Positions 1 through 9,693 of a stretch of DNA of 64,000 nucleotides are shown here, piece after piece. The notes under the pieces were generated by a model. The model was given only the letters and a program-made list of their open reading frames with translations, was not told where the DNA came from and searched no databases. Both the position numbers and the translations under genes were made by a program. Within the stretch, counting starts at the first letter, position 1; each line of letters starts with the position of its first letter. The DNA is from Rehmannia glutinosa (lineage: Eukaryota > Streptophyta > Magnoliopsida > Lamiales > Orobanchaceae): positions 57,240,660 through 57,304,659 of the forward strand of contig CM071933.1 of NCBI GenBank assembly GCA_016081115.2, read 5' to 3'.

Positions 1-575
1 TTACCTGGATCGTACTGGTGAAGTCGAAAGCTCGTCTGTCAAATTGGAAACTGGAAGAGCAAATCGCATGGTTGGGTCGTGTGCGTCCACACGCCTATTT
101 GCGTCTGTCTCTTTTTTTCATTTTCTTTTATTTTTTAACCCCGGGGTTTGTTGCGACGTTTCTTGGGTTGCCTCCTATAAAGCACTAAGTTTTTCATCTT
201 CAGCCAGACTCAGATCTCTAGCATCACTTTCATTGAACCGTGTCGGTCGAAATCCTTGAGCCCTCATATTTTGTACCATCCATCAGACAAATGGCATTGC
301 ACTATTTTCTCGGATTATGTATCGCCTGGGAATTTGCTCTTTTGATGTTGGCCTCCCTCTGTAGTCGCAATTTGTGCTTCTTGTATCTCCAAAGATTCCA
401 GTCTCGCAGTCAACAAAAACGATGTTAAAAATGAAGAAGAGGAAAAATAAAATAAAAATATCGAAAAGAAAAAAAAAGAATAAAAAATATTTACAAAAAA
501 ATATGCTTCAATTAAGATTGAACTACTATATCTAAGTAGAATCTAATCAATCCCCCGGCAACGGCGCCAAAAACT
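1..575 (-). mobile_element. Athila-like gypsy element: internal leader and primer-binding site
   Basis: The plus strand at 551-569 reads tcccccggcaacggcgcca. On the minus strand this is TGGCGCCGTTGCCGGGGGA, the primer-binding site typical of Athila-type Ty3/gypsy elements. It lies 6 bases from the LTR that begins at 576, so the element runs on the minus strand and its body continues left out of the window. Bases 1-550 would be the untranslated leader ahead of gag. They are A-rich near 425-490 and I see no convincing protein; the small ORFs here match no domain I know. Confidence 0.6.
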
Positions 576-2073
576 TGTTCGCCAAAAATATTTTGGTTCA
601 TACAACTGCAAGTGTACATTGTAGTTTATAGAATAATGGCAAGCAAGGTCGTATTCCTCAAGGATTGATATTCGAAACACTTAGACTATAATAACATCGT
701 ATTCTAATTTTATTGAAGCGACCGAAAATTGAGTAATGTTAACTAAAAAATCGAAAATAAAGAAAAAGAAATAAAAACAAATTTTTGAACCCCACAAGTA
801 TTTTTACCATTTATAGGAGCAACCTTAGGCACATAATGTCAACATGTTTCTTCAATATTAAATGCAAAAAGTTTTAAAAACCAATTCATGCAATTATATG
901 GGCTTAATTCCTAAAATAGTTTATTGTGCACTTAAACAGTAGATTAATAATAATTGAGGTCTCCCGATCCATCACAACTATTATTAACTCCCAAAATATT
1001 TTGAATCGAAGTACTCCCCACAAATAGAAGTAGTCTCCCGATACATTACTCTATTTATGTCTGAATTCGATTTCCGTCTTACTAGAACTCACCTCCCGGA
1101 TTATGGACTAGAATTATGACATGCAAATTATTGATCAGATAAGAAGCAATTAGAAATAAGAACTCTAATTCATAAAATAGAAAGCATGAATTAATTAAGA
1201 AAACAAATAATCATATTTAACATAAATCAACAGTTTTGATTATGTCCCTAAGATCCGAAAGATATGTCAAACATTGATTACAAACTCATAGACAAATTTG
1301 AACCAACATTAAGACATCGTTTAAGCAAAGACAAGAGTTTTTAGACATAGAAAAAAAACCCTTTCTTGTCAGGATGGATTCTCCTTCCAAGCCCTCGAAA
1401 CTCTTGTGCTCCCTAGATGCGAAAGTCTTGTAGTGTTCTTCGCGACCTAGCCTTTTGCTCTCAGAAGCTCTTCGATTCCTTCGTTCCTGTGTTATTTGAT
1501 GTGTTTTCTCTGTATGAAGTAATGAATTTTCGTGCAAGCCTTGGGTCCCTTTTATAGATGCTTGGAGAGATCACTTGCAGAGTTTGAGTAGGAAAAGGAG
1601 ACCAATTCAGCCCTAGTTACATCGCACGACCGTGTCAACCCACATAGTCAGGTCGTGCGATCGGAATTTGATCTCGGGGTCTTCATGAAAGTTGTCTCGC
1701 TTTCTCTTAGCTTTCCATAGCCACTTGAATAACCTCAATATCAATTTTGTAGAGGAAGGTATGGCCAAAATACTAAACTCTGTCAGTGCTAGAAACTGTT
1801 AGCGTGTTTTGACATTTTGAAGGAAATTCCCTTTTGTTTGACCGTCCATGCTTCTTTCCTTCATATCTTGCTCGTACCTTAACTCTTGACTTATACTTTG
1901 GAACTTGATATCGGTTTTTATCCAATTTAGCTCCATTTCCTGTAAAATTCACAAGAGTACACAGTATCACGCCCAACAAAGAAAACCAAGTAAAACACAC
2001 TAAATGTACATGAAAATATATCAATTATATATCAAAATAAGCCCTTAAATGCACGTATATTTTACACGTATCA
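576..2073 (-). repeat. Athila-like LTR, 1.5 kb
   Basis: The LTR begins TG (tgttcgcc, next to the PBS) and ends in CA (acacgtatca) on the plus strand, so the termini are TG..CA in either reading. A TATA-like motif on the minus strand (complement of cttttata near 1549-1556) marks a likely promoter. It resembles the plus-strand LTR at 32869-34345 in its first bases (TGATACGTG versus TGATCAGTA), in the shared stretch around the GGCGTGATG motif, and in its end (CTATAAACTACA..GTACACTTG). The small ORFs inside (for example 1286-1537 and 1773-2024) have no domain and are chance ORFs. Confidence 0.65.
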
Positions 2074-3366
2074 ATAGTCGAGAGCAATGGTTGAAGATAA
2101 CCGTGGAAATAATGCGAACAACAAGAACAATGAGGAGAGTTTGTTGATACTACCGAGTAATGGACATAATTTAGAAGAGTATCGGCCGGTGAGATGGGCT
2201 GTGAGAGATTACGTCCAGCTGGAAGTTAATCTTAGATATGGGGGAGTGGAACGTCAACCAATAAATGCAAACACCTTTGAACTGAAACCAACATTGATTC
2301 AAATGGTGTCACAGAACCAGTTTGGGGGAAGAGTTGTGGAACGCAATTCCTAGAAATTTGTGACACAATTAAAATGAATGGTGTTTCTGAGGATGCCATT
2401 CATTGCCGCCTTTCCAGGTAATGGTTATCCTCATTAACACCACCTGCTGCAAATTGGACAGGACTACGTCAAAAGTGAGATCACTCAATTTAGGTAGTTT
2501 GATGGCGAGCCATTATACGAGGCATGGGACATATTTAAGGAATTACTAAGAAAGTGCCCAAAACACGGATATTCTGATTACCAATATGTGTAGTACAGAT
2601 GAGGCACTGGAATTATTGGAGAAGATGGCAAAATAATAGTTATCAGTGGCTGTTCGAGAGATCTAATCTCAAAAGAGTGGCAGTGGTACAGGATGAGGAC
2701 AAAATTACCATGCTAACCGAGTAAGTTTTCGTGCTGAGTATGAGACTAAATGCAATCTAGCAAGCAATTTCGAGGGATCAACCAGTAGTTGAAGAAGAGG
2801 CGAATTTCGTGGGACAAAGAAATTTCAATAACAACTACAGGAATAATGAGGCACCCACATATTATCACCCGGGGCTGCAAAATCATGAAAACTTTTCTTA
2901 TGCTAACAATAGAAATGTTTTGCAGCCACCTCCGGGTTTTAATGTGGGGAATCAGGGTAGAGCCGAGGTAGATGAGAAGAAGACGTCTCTGAAAGAGATG
3001 TTAACCTCATTAATCGGTGAGACGAAATCCAGATTGAATAAGTATGAGGTTCAGATTAATAGAGTTGAGGATCAAGTCACTCAACTAAATACCAATGTGA
3101 ATGCAAGACTGAAATCATTGGAAACACAGGTGGGCAGATAGCCACAACAGTAGGAGGCCAACACCAGAAAGGCAAATTCCCAAGTGACACAGAGGTTAAT
3201 CCGATGGAACAATGCAAAGCCATTCGTCTGAGGAGTGGTGCAGAATATGAAGGTCTAAAGATGCCAGTCGAGCAGAGCATGAGGTTAAGAACAAATCAGT
3301 GGATAGACAGTAAGAAGAAATAGTAGAATCCGAGCTGAAACCAATTGAAAAAACCAAGATGACTAC
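2074..3366 (+). pseudogene. Athila-like gag, 5' part (broken)
   Basis: A start at 2087 opens with MVEDNRGNN and leads into FELKPTLIQMVSQNQFGG, the conserved gag core motif of Athila/Tat gypsy elements. A stop follows at 2351-2353, and the homology continues through frameshifts: a Pro/Gly/Asn-rich stretch with NVLQPPPGFNVGN (2809-2960), then a coiled coil rich in E, K, L and N (2960-3140). This is the usual order for Athila gag. The plus-strand orientation is opposite to the LTR on its left, so that minus element probably inserted just upstream of this gag. The right edge is cut at 3366 by family 2 copy 2A; the coding sequence resumes at 11156. Several stops and frameshifts make it a pseudogene. 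Confidence 0.75.
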
Positions 3367-3385
3367 TGTTTGATAAATGGTTTTA

Positions 3386-3667
3386 TCATGATTTTGATGA
3401 TTTTGTTTTTACACCAAAACAATGTTTTTAATTGTTGTCCAAATACTCCTAAATGATTTATAATGTTTGTATTAAACTCTCGGAGTATTTCTTCAAAGTT
3501 ATTTTCGATAAAAATTGGACAACACTTTTGATGATTTTGTGTTAATGTATTTTTACACCAAAACAATGTTCCTAAATGTTGTCTAAATACTCCTGATCGG
3601 TTTAAAATGTTTTTACTAAATTTTTGGAGTATTTCTTGAGGTTTATTTTCGACAAAAATTGGACAAC
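3386..3667 (+). repeat. Two tandem units, about 144 bp, each with inverted arms (U3 start)
   Basis: Unit 1 has GTTGTCCAAATACTCC at 3434-3449, answered by GGAGTATT at 3482-3489 and TTGGACAAC at 3515-3523. Unit 2 has GTTGTCTAAATACTCC at 3578-3593, answered by GGAGTATT at 3626-3633 and TTGGACAAC at 3659-3667. Each unit can therefore fold into a broken stem. Both units occur in all four complete family 2 LTRs, and a diverged version lies at about 27700-27859. Confidence 0.75.
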
Positions 3668-3759
3668 TTTTCTGTCTCTTGGTCAACCGGTCTCCATATA
3701 GGGCAATCCGTACCTGAAGATGATTTTTGGAACAGAAATGAGACGGAGGAAAAATCACA

Positions 3760-3965
3760 CAGGTCGATCGGTCGCCCTGGGCGTCGACCGATCGCCCTGG
3801 GCATCGACCGGTACCTGTAGGATGCAAAACTCTTCCTGTTTCGCATTTGGAAAGGCCGACCAGCTAAGGGTGAGGTCGACCGGTCGAACCCCCATCGACC
3901 GGTTGCCCCGTGTGATTTTTCAGTTCATTTTTCAAATGTCTATTTGTGCGCGACCGGTCGCCCTA
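3760..3965 (+). promoter_or_regulatory. CpG palindrome cluster in U3
   Basis: Five or more versions of a GACCGGTCGACC-like palindrome lie in otherwise AT-rich DNA about 150-360 bp upstream of the TATA box (for example ggtcgatcggtcgccc at 3762 and gtcgaccggtcgaac at 3882). Comparable CpG-rich palindromes are described in the U3 of maize Sirevirus LTRs. A role as a regulatory or methylation target is inference. Confidence 0.6.
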
Positions 3966-4117
3966 TTGTTTGACAACAAAATTCTAACCGTTGTGCAGCA
4001 GACCAACTTTCCTTAATTTGTGAGATTGATTTCTAACAGCTATATTCTTGATTTTAATTGTATTTTTCTGTAGATTTTCAATCCCCAAGAGGAGCCTATG
4101 CTTGATCAATTATCTCC

Positions 4118-4125
4118 TATAAATA
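4118..4125 (+). promoter_or_regulatory. LTR promoter TATA box
   Basis: TATAAATA in the context ctcctataaatagagg. The same motif sits at 10458-10465 in the 3' LTR, and on the minus strand at 48553-48560 and 54882-54889 in copy 2B. Transcription would start near 4150, upstream of the hairpin array. Confidence 0.7.
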
Positions 4126-4404
4126 GAGGAAGTTTTGGAGCAACCAAACAACAATTGAGATACAACACAACAAGATACATTCAAGAAAAACACATTAGCT
4201 CTTCATTGTTATTATTCTAATTTGCCTAGCTTATCATTTTCACATCTTTGAGGTCTAGGCTTTATTTCTTGATTACACTTGCACTCAAATTGTACTATTC
4301 ATTATTGAGTTGTAATCTTGATCTTGGTCATCATTCAACACAAAACATCCTTGTGAGTATTCTTGTGGAATGGATACAGTTGGGTGATCTAGGTGATAGG
4401 AGTT

Positions 4405-4596
4405 TCAAGAGTGTGGTACTCTTGAGGTGTTGAAGATCAAGATTGAAGATTGTGGTGATCTTCACAAGGTGCCGTTGGAGATTGTGGTAATCTTCAAGAG
4501 AGATTGTGGTAATCTCAAAGGTGGTGTTGAAGAAGAGTGTGGTGCTCGTCAAGGTGTTGTTGTAAGTTGAATTTGTATTAATTGTGGTAATTAATA
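4405..4596 (+). ncRNA. Array of six GTGGT-loop stem-loops in the LTR leader
   Basis: This is a structured stretch of the element's own RNA, not a separate gene. Six hairpins have a five-base loop GTGGT: 4405-4425 (stem TCAAGAGT/ACTCTTGA), 4444-4464 (TGAAGATT/GATCTTCA), 4477-4495 (GGAGATT/AATCTTC), 4500-4516 (GAGATT/AATCTC), 4532-4550 (GAAGAGT/GCTCGTC, partly broken) and 4576-4596 (TATTAATT/AATTAATA). The stems differ but remain paired. They lie about 250-450 bases downstream of the inferred transcription start, in R or U5. The function is unknown. Confidence 0.7.
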
Positions 4597-4803
4597 AAAT
4601 TATTTTCCTTTTCGAAACCCATCCCGGATATACTGGGGTGGTAGAGCACGTAGTCCCTAGGTGGGGTGAAGCTACATAAATCGACGTGTGTTATTTACTT
4701 TCCGCACCTTTATTCTTGTCTTGGCGTATTTGATTCGAAAAAGAGGGCATAATCGAAAAGATGGAGATAATCTATTCACCCCCCTCTAGATTATCGTAGC
4801 CAC

Positions 4804-5991
4804 TTGGACTTTCAAGTGGTATCAGAGCCAAACTCTTTGGCAATCTCGTTCCACATCGCGAGTAAAGAGAAACCATCATCGGCTACGAATGAAGTCTACC
4901 TTACCGGCGCCTCCACCACCAAACCACCACTATTTGATTCCAAAAATTATACATTTTGGAAAGAAAGAATAGAATGCTATCTACAAGGTTGCGGGTTCGA
5001 TATTTGGAACATGGTCGTAAATGAAGAATCCAGTCTGATGATGGACACACCACACACCTCCAAAGGCCTCAAAGAGCTCAATAATGAAGAGAAGAAAATC
5101 ATCTCCTTAAATGGTAAAGCTCTTAATATTTTGTATTGTTCACTTACCATTTGGGAATATGATCATCTTGTAGGAATTAAATCGGCTCATGAAGTATGGA
5201 GAAAATTAGAAGAAGTATATGCAAATGAAAGGAGTCACTCAAAAGCATCTACTTCTCAAATGGATACAACATCAAATCCAACAACATTGGATGAGCTTCT
5301 TATAACTTCCGACGACGATGAAAACGAACGTTGTATCATGGGCTTCAAAGAAAACGAGGTAAGTTCTAAACCCTCTACTTTCTATGATAATGAATTACAA
5401 AATGATTATAGTGATTTGCTTAATGATTATGATGAACTTCAAAATGAATTCCAAAGCTTGCTTGTCAAATACAAAAATTTGAAAAAGGAATTCACTGTTT
5501 TGAAAAATGAAAAGGATAGTTTATTTACTTTCTATGAATCACTATCATGTGCTCACACCACCACTCTTGATAAGGTTAGAAACCTTGAAAAAGAAAATAG
5601 TGCTCTTGTTGAGAATATAAATTGCATGAAAAATGATTTATCAAAATCCAACTTGAGTACCAATAAAATGATAAAGATTGTTGATAATTGTGATAATTTG
5701 AAACTAGAACTTGATCATGGGCTTAATGTTGTCAATCATATTAAAAAGGATCAAGTCTCTTTGCACGTTGGTCATTATGCTCCTAGAATTACTACTTATT
5801 TTTATTGTGGTAAAAAGGGTCACACGGTTAATACTTGTCGGGCTAGAAATAGCTCTAATTATTATTGGAGACCTAAAAGTTTCAAAGCTAATCCCCAAGG
5901 ACTCAAAAATTTGACGGTACCACAAAGCAATGTCATATTAGGTCCCAGCGGAATCAAGAAAAATTCATACCGCCAATACGACATCAAATGA
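4804..5991 (+). CDS. Copia-type Gag of copy 2A (no evident ATG)
   Basis: An uninterrupted frame of 395 codons runs from the LTR end to the stop at 5989-5991. It opens from TTG; the first in-frame ATG is at 5011, inside the conserved domain, so the true start is unclear or was lost. In order it shows: a plant copia gag domain (PPLFDSKNYTFWKERIECYL, residues about 40-60, through HEVWRKLEEVYA about 140), a Ser/Thr/Asp-rich linker, a coiled coil (about 190-300, with repeated DYDELQNEFQSLL-type heptads), and a CCHC zinc knuckle at about 340 (CGKKGHTVNTC) whose first Cys has become Tyr (YFYC). It would package element RNA into virus-like particles. The 3' end runs into an Arg/His/Gln-rich tail in another frame (5992-6180). 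It was probably functional until recently. Confidence 0.8.
   Translation: MDFQVVSEPNSLAISFHIASKEKPSSATNEVYLTGASTTKPPLFDSKNYTFWKERIECYLQGCGFDIWNMVVNEESSLMMDTPHTSKGLKELNNEEKKIISLNGKALNILYCSLTIWEYDHLVGIKSAHEVWRKLEEVYANERSHSKASTSQMDTTSNPTTLDELLITSDDDENERCIMGFKENEVSSKPSTFYDNELQNDYSDLLNDYDELQNEFQSLLVKYKNLKKEFTVLKNEKDSLFTFYESLSCAHTTTLDKVRNLEKENSALVENINCMKNDLSKSNLSTNKMIKIVDNCDNLKLELDHGLNVVNHIKKDQVSLHVGHYAPRITTYFYCGKKGHTVNTCRARNSSNYYWRPKSFKANPQGLKNLTVPQSNVILGPSGIKKNSYRQYDIK
4817..4828 (+). other. Primer-binding site (initiator-Met tRNA type)
   Basis: TGGTATCAGAGC, two bases after the LTR end at 4814. This is the standard PBS of plant copia elements and sets the plus orientation of copy 2A. Confidence 0.9.
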
Positions 5992-7065
5992 CCATCTCAT
6001 TTGATCAAAGAAGAAGACATCACCAAAATGAATTTCCAAGAAGGAAATATTATCAACAAAAGGAAAGACACAATACTTGGAAATGGAGCAATAGGAAAAA
6101 CTATCATCAACAAAATGATTTTCAAAAGGGAAGATACCATCAACAATGGGAAAGACACAACCCATGAAAATGGCTCAATTGGTATTGTATCTCACTATTT
6201 AAATATGTATTTTATTTCGTTATTATGCATGTTTTTATTTGTGCCTATATTTTCAAATGAGTTTTCAAATATCTATTTCTAAAATTAAGGTCTTCAATAT
6301 ATATTTGTGTTTTTAAAATTCTTTTAAAAGGAGACCTTGTATGATGTCTTGTTAAAACTCTTACTATGACGATTGTGTTTTTATCTCTTATCGACTGATA
6401 ATGCATAGCATACTTTTGATATACCTTATTACTTTAGCCTACACTTCTATTACTATGTTTTGGGCAAAATTTGTTTTAAGAATTGTGTAGGATTCATCAA
6501 TGGTTATCCACTTATTATTTGACAAGAGAGATACTTAAACCATCGAGGTACGTTCACTCGTATTATTTTTAGAACTCGATATTTTGTTCATATTCTCTTT
6601 CAAACCATTTCTTTACATCCCCTTAAGTGCCACTAAATGACTTTGTGAATTTTTCTCAAAAGGGCGCTACTCGTTAAAATCACGTTTTCTTTTTGAGTTT
6701 ATCTTTTTTTTGAAACTCTTATATGTTGGATTTAGTCCATGATTATCTTTTTGCAAAGTTTTAAAACTTCCAGGGTGAAAAATCAAATTTTGGAAAATTT
6801 TGGGGATTGAAAAATTACACAGAGACGGCCTGAGGGGGCCAACCGGTTGCCCTACACCTCGATCGGTCGTATCCGACCTCGACCAGTCACCCTGCTTCTA
6901 TTTTTGGGGTTAAAACGAGTATGTTCTCCATTTTCAGAAACAGAACAAAACACCTTCAAACCCTCTTCAGCGCAAAATACCCCCTTTTCCTATAATCCTC
7001 ATTTGTTCATCATTTTTTGTGATTCTTGTTGCTAATCTGCTCCTTTTTGCTAGTATTTCACTTCT
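5992..7065 (+). other. Non-coding spacer between gag and ORF2 of copy 2A
   Basis: The first 190 bases encode, in a shifted frame, the Gln/Arg/His-rich Gag tail that is still in frame in copy 2B. The rest is AT-rich. Between about 6820 and 6895 it carries the same CpG palindrome motifs as the LTR (aaccggttgccc, gatcggtcg, gaccagtcaccc), directly upstream of ORF2. Copy 2B has the matching cluster at 52083-52150. No polymerase domain is present. Confidence 0.7.
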
Positions 7066-8412
7066 ATGGCTCCACCTAGAAATTCCACCGGTCAAAATCC
7101 CACTTCCAAGCGAAGAAAAGACGGAGAGGGTTCTTCGAGAAATCGGCAAGAGGAAGCCGAACAACGGGATATTCGAGCTACCCAAAGGAATATAGCTCAA
7201 GAGCAAGAAGATACTCAAAATCCCCTACTCTCTCGGCCTAAAGTTGCTGAACTTCGCGGAACGATTTCGCTCAATAATTGCCATTGGGCAAAATGTAAGA
7301 AATCTCTTATACCTCTAGCTCCTCGCTCTGCTAATGCTTTAGATTTTATCAACAAATTTGCGGAGTGGTATTATGAGAATTTGGAATTGGGTAAAAAGTC
7401 TATTGCTCGTACTAAAATTTGTCGGTTTAATTCTTTTTCGAATGAGTATCCGACTATTAGAGGATTTTCTGAAGAACAATGGTGGATGTACTTGTGGGAG
7501 CATCCTTATGTATTATATGATGATGATGATGTGATACTACATTTTTATGCCAATATGTGGGTCGAATATGATGTTCATAGGAAGCCTCTTGCGGTGAACT
7601 CGTTGGTAAGGGGTCGTCTTTTTAAGTGGACTCCTAATGACATTTGTCGGCTTTTACATGTGCGAGAAGGTGGTTGGGATTATTTTGCTTGTTCGAATTG
7701 GAGTGTTGATATGTTGGGTGTTACTATGGAAGAGGTTAAGACCTTTTTGGGCGTTTGGCCACAATATTCATTATTGGCCATGACTCTTGAGCACAAGATT
7801 ATCTCGGTTATTGTCGCCTATTGTATCTGTGGTAAAGCTGGTAAAATGCCTAGCAATATGGATTTCTTTTTAACTTATAAAATTGCTAGAAAGGAACCGC
7901 TAAATTTTGGCGCTATATTTATTCAATGCTTAATTGAGTCTACCACACAAGGAAACAAGAAGTTTGTCGTGGGGAATTGGATTTGCAAGCTTCTTATACA
8001 ATCGGGGCTACCTTCTTCGGAATGTAACTCGGAGATGGTTCAAAATGATTTTGGTATTGACAACATCTCTCAAATAGTCCACATGTGAAAGAATATGCCG
8101 ATTCGCCCAACTAAGATGGCAAAAGGAAGAAGCCAAGGTTCTATATCTCAAAATCCAAACGACATATTTGATGACGCTGAAGCCGAAAGATTAGCGGCGG
8201 GTGACAGGGCAAGCAATCCGGAAGGTAATACCAGTGCTCAACCGTCTAGGAGTTACACCCAAGCCGAATATGATGATCAAAGAGCATTCCATGAAGCTCG
8301 ATATGAGGCTTTGCATCAAGAGAACTCCAAGATGAAAAAGTCGATTGGAAAACTAAAAAAATTCTTCAAAGACCACTTTCCCAAGACATGTTTCTCTTCC
8401 GATGAAGAATGA
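7066..8412 (+). pseudogene. Family 2 ORF2: putative plant transposon protein domain, one stop
   Basis: The ORF starts at ATG 7066 (MAPPRNSTGQNP) with a basic Lys/Arg/Glu N-terminus that could act in nuclear entry. It continues through a globular domain of about 270 residues with EYPTIRGFSEEQWWMYLWEH, HFYANMWVEYD, WTPNDICRLL, ..LAMTLEHKIISVIVAY.. and GNWICKLLIQSGLP. The later part resembles the plant domain called 'putative plant transposon protein', found in many retroelement ORFs; its biochemical role is unknown. A single TGA at 8086-8088 replaces the Arg codon seen in copy 2B. The same frame then continues from 8089 to 8412, ending in a coiled coil and the acidic tail CFSSDEE. Without that stop it would be 448 residues. 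It takes the place of pol in this element. Confidence 0.7.
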
Positions 8413-9693
8413 TGATCCTATCACTTCTCGTGCCTTTCTTTTTATGTCATTTAAATTCTCTTGTAATGAACTTGATTTGTATAACTCTTTTGTTCTAATG
8501 ACATTTGCTTGTTGTTTATTGAAGGGGATAAAATAGCAAGTATGAAAGTGACTTTTGATTGCTCTTGGTTATAGTATTGATAGAGTATTTGATGGTAAAA
8601 ATACTCTATTTTTTGCATTGTTTGATGATTAGTATGAAGTACTTGACGGTAAAAGTGTTTCTTTTAATTTTTGCTTAAGAGCATTTGTAATGCTTGAATC
8701 TTTTTTTGATGGTTATGTTGGGGGCATTTATGCATTTTGATATGTTGGATGAATGGTTTGAAGCACTTGATGGTAAAAGTACTTCTTTAAATTTTTGCTT
8801 GATGTCATTCGTAATGCCTTGATTCTTTTGATTAGACTTATCTCAATTGGGTTGAACCCTTGAGAACTTATATTGATGAGCTTCTTATTTGTTGTTGGAT
8901 ATATGTTGTAAAATTGCTTTTGGTAATGAAAAACTTGGCTTAATATCTTTTACAAGGGCTATATATATCTTCTTCAAACTTTGAATGCCCGCCAAGTGCT
9001 TGACAAAATGTTTCTTTGAAAAATTCATCACCTACATGATTCTCTTGTTTTCAAAAATTCTCTATATATGTTGAGATCATGTTTTACTTATCAAACGAGG
9101 TTTAACAAGTTTTTTTACAAATGGTATCAATTCTTTTCCTTGGTTTTGGATATCTAAGCTTAAAATGATCATTAGCTCGATATATTGCGCACTTTGATAT
9201 GGGAATTTGATGTTTCTATCGTACTAACATTCGTTTTGATGATTCTAAAGGGGGAGAAACAGGTTATAAGCTCATTAGCCCATAAAAGCTAATATAAGCT
9301 TGTGATAGAAGCTATAAGTTATGGCCTCTTAAAGCCAATAGTTGTGGATCATACTTAGTCCTTTTGATGTATTATGGACTTGTTTACTTGTCTAATGATA
9401 TTTCGATGACAGGGGGAGCTTATAAGCTCTTAGTTATTAAGCTCCAATTGTAGAAGTTGAGCTTTCATCTTTTGGTTATTTTTACTTGTCTATTTTTGAT
9501 GTGCTTGTTGATAGGGGGAGCTTGTGCTAATACTTGGATAATATTTACTCCCTCATTTGGTTGCTTATGTTATTTTGGAAATTTTGGTCGCTTCTAAACG
9601 GTTAGATGTTTTTACCGGAAAATCGGTTTTAAAATTTTTCTCCTAATATTTCTCAAAATTGTTTTGGTTTGTAATCATCAAAAATGGGGAGAT
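8413..9693 (+). other. 3' non-coding region of copy 2A with repeated polypurine tracts
   Basis: This is AT-rich with no credible protein. It contains degenerate repeats around 'gatggtaaaagtact' (8590-8830) and a series of GGGGGAG tracts at 9250-9256, 9412-9418 and 9514-9520, before the true polypurine tract aaaatggggagat at 9681-9692 that abuts the 3' LTR. The inverted pair gagcttataagctc follows the tract at 9412. Multiple GGGGGAG tracts before the 3' LTR are a reported Sirevirus feature. Confidence 0.65.

Larger units (their letters stand above)
3367..4814 (+). repeat. 5' LTR of copy 2A
   Basis: It begins TGTTTGATAAATGG and ends TTGGACTTTCA, immediately before the PBS. Its parts in order are: two tandem inverted-repeat units (about 3386-3667), a CpG palindrome cluster (3760-3965), a TATA box (4118-4125), a hairpin array (4405-4596) and U5. 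The same order is seen in 9694-11155, 47843-49327 and 54172-55646. Confidence 0.9.

Noticed and set aside
3363..3827. 154-codon minus-strand ORF and matching ORFs in 49025-49234 and 55345-55554
   Set aside because: They follow the tandem inverted-repeat units of the LTR; repeated because the LTR is repeated.
4817..4828. tRNA gene near the PBS
   Set aside because: Only the short tRNA-complementary stretch is present; no cloverleaf.
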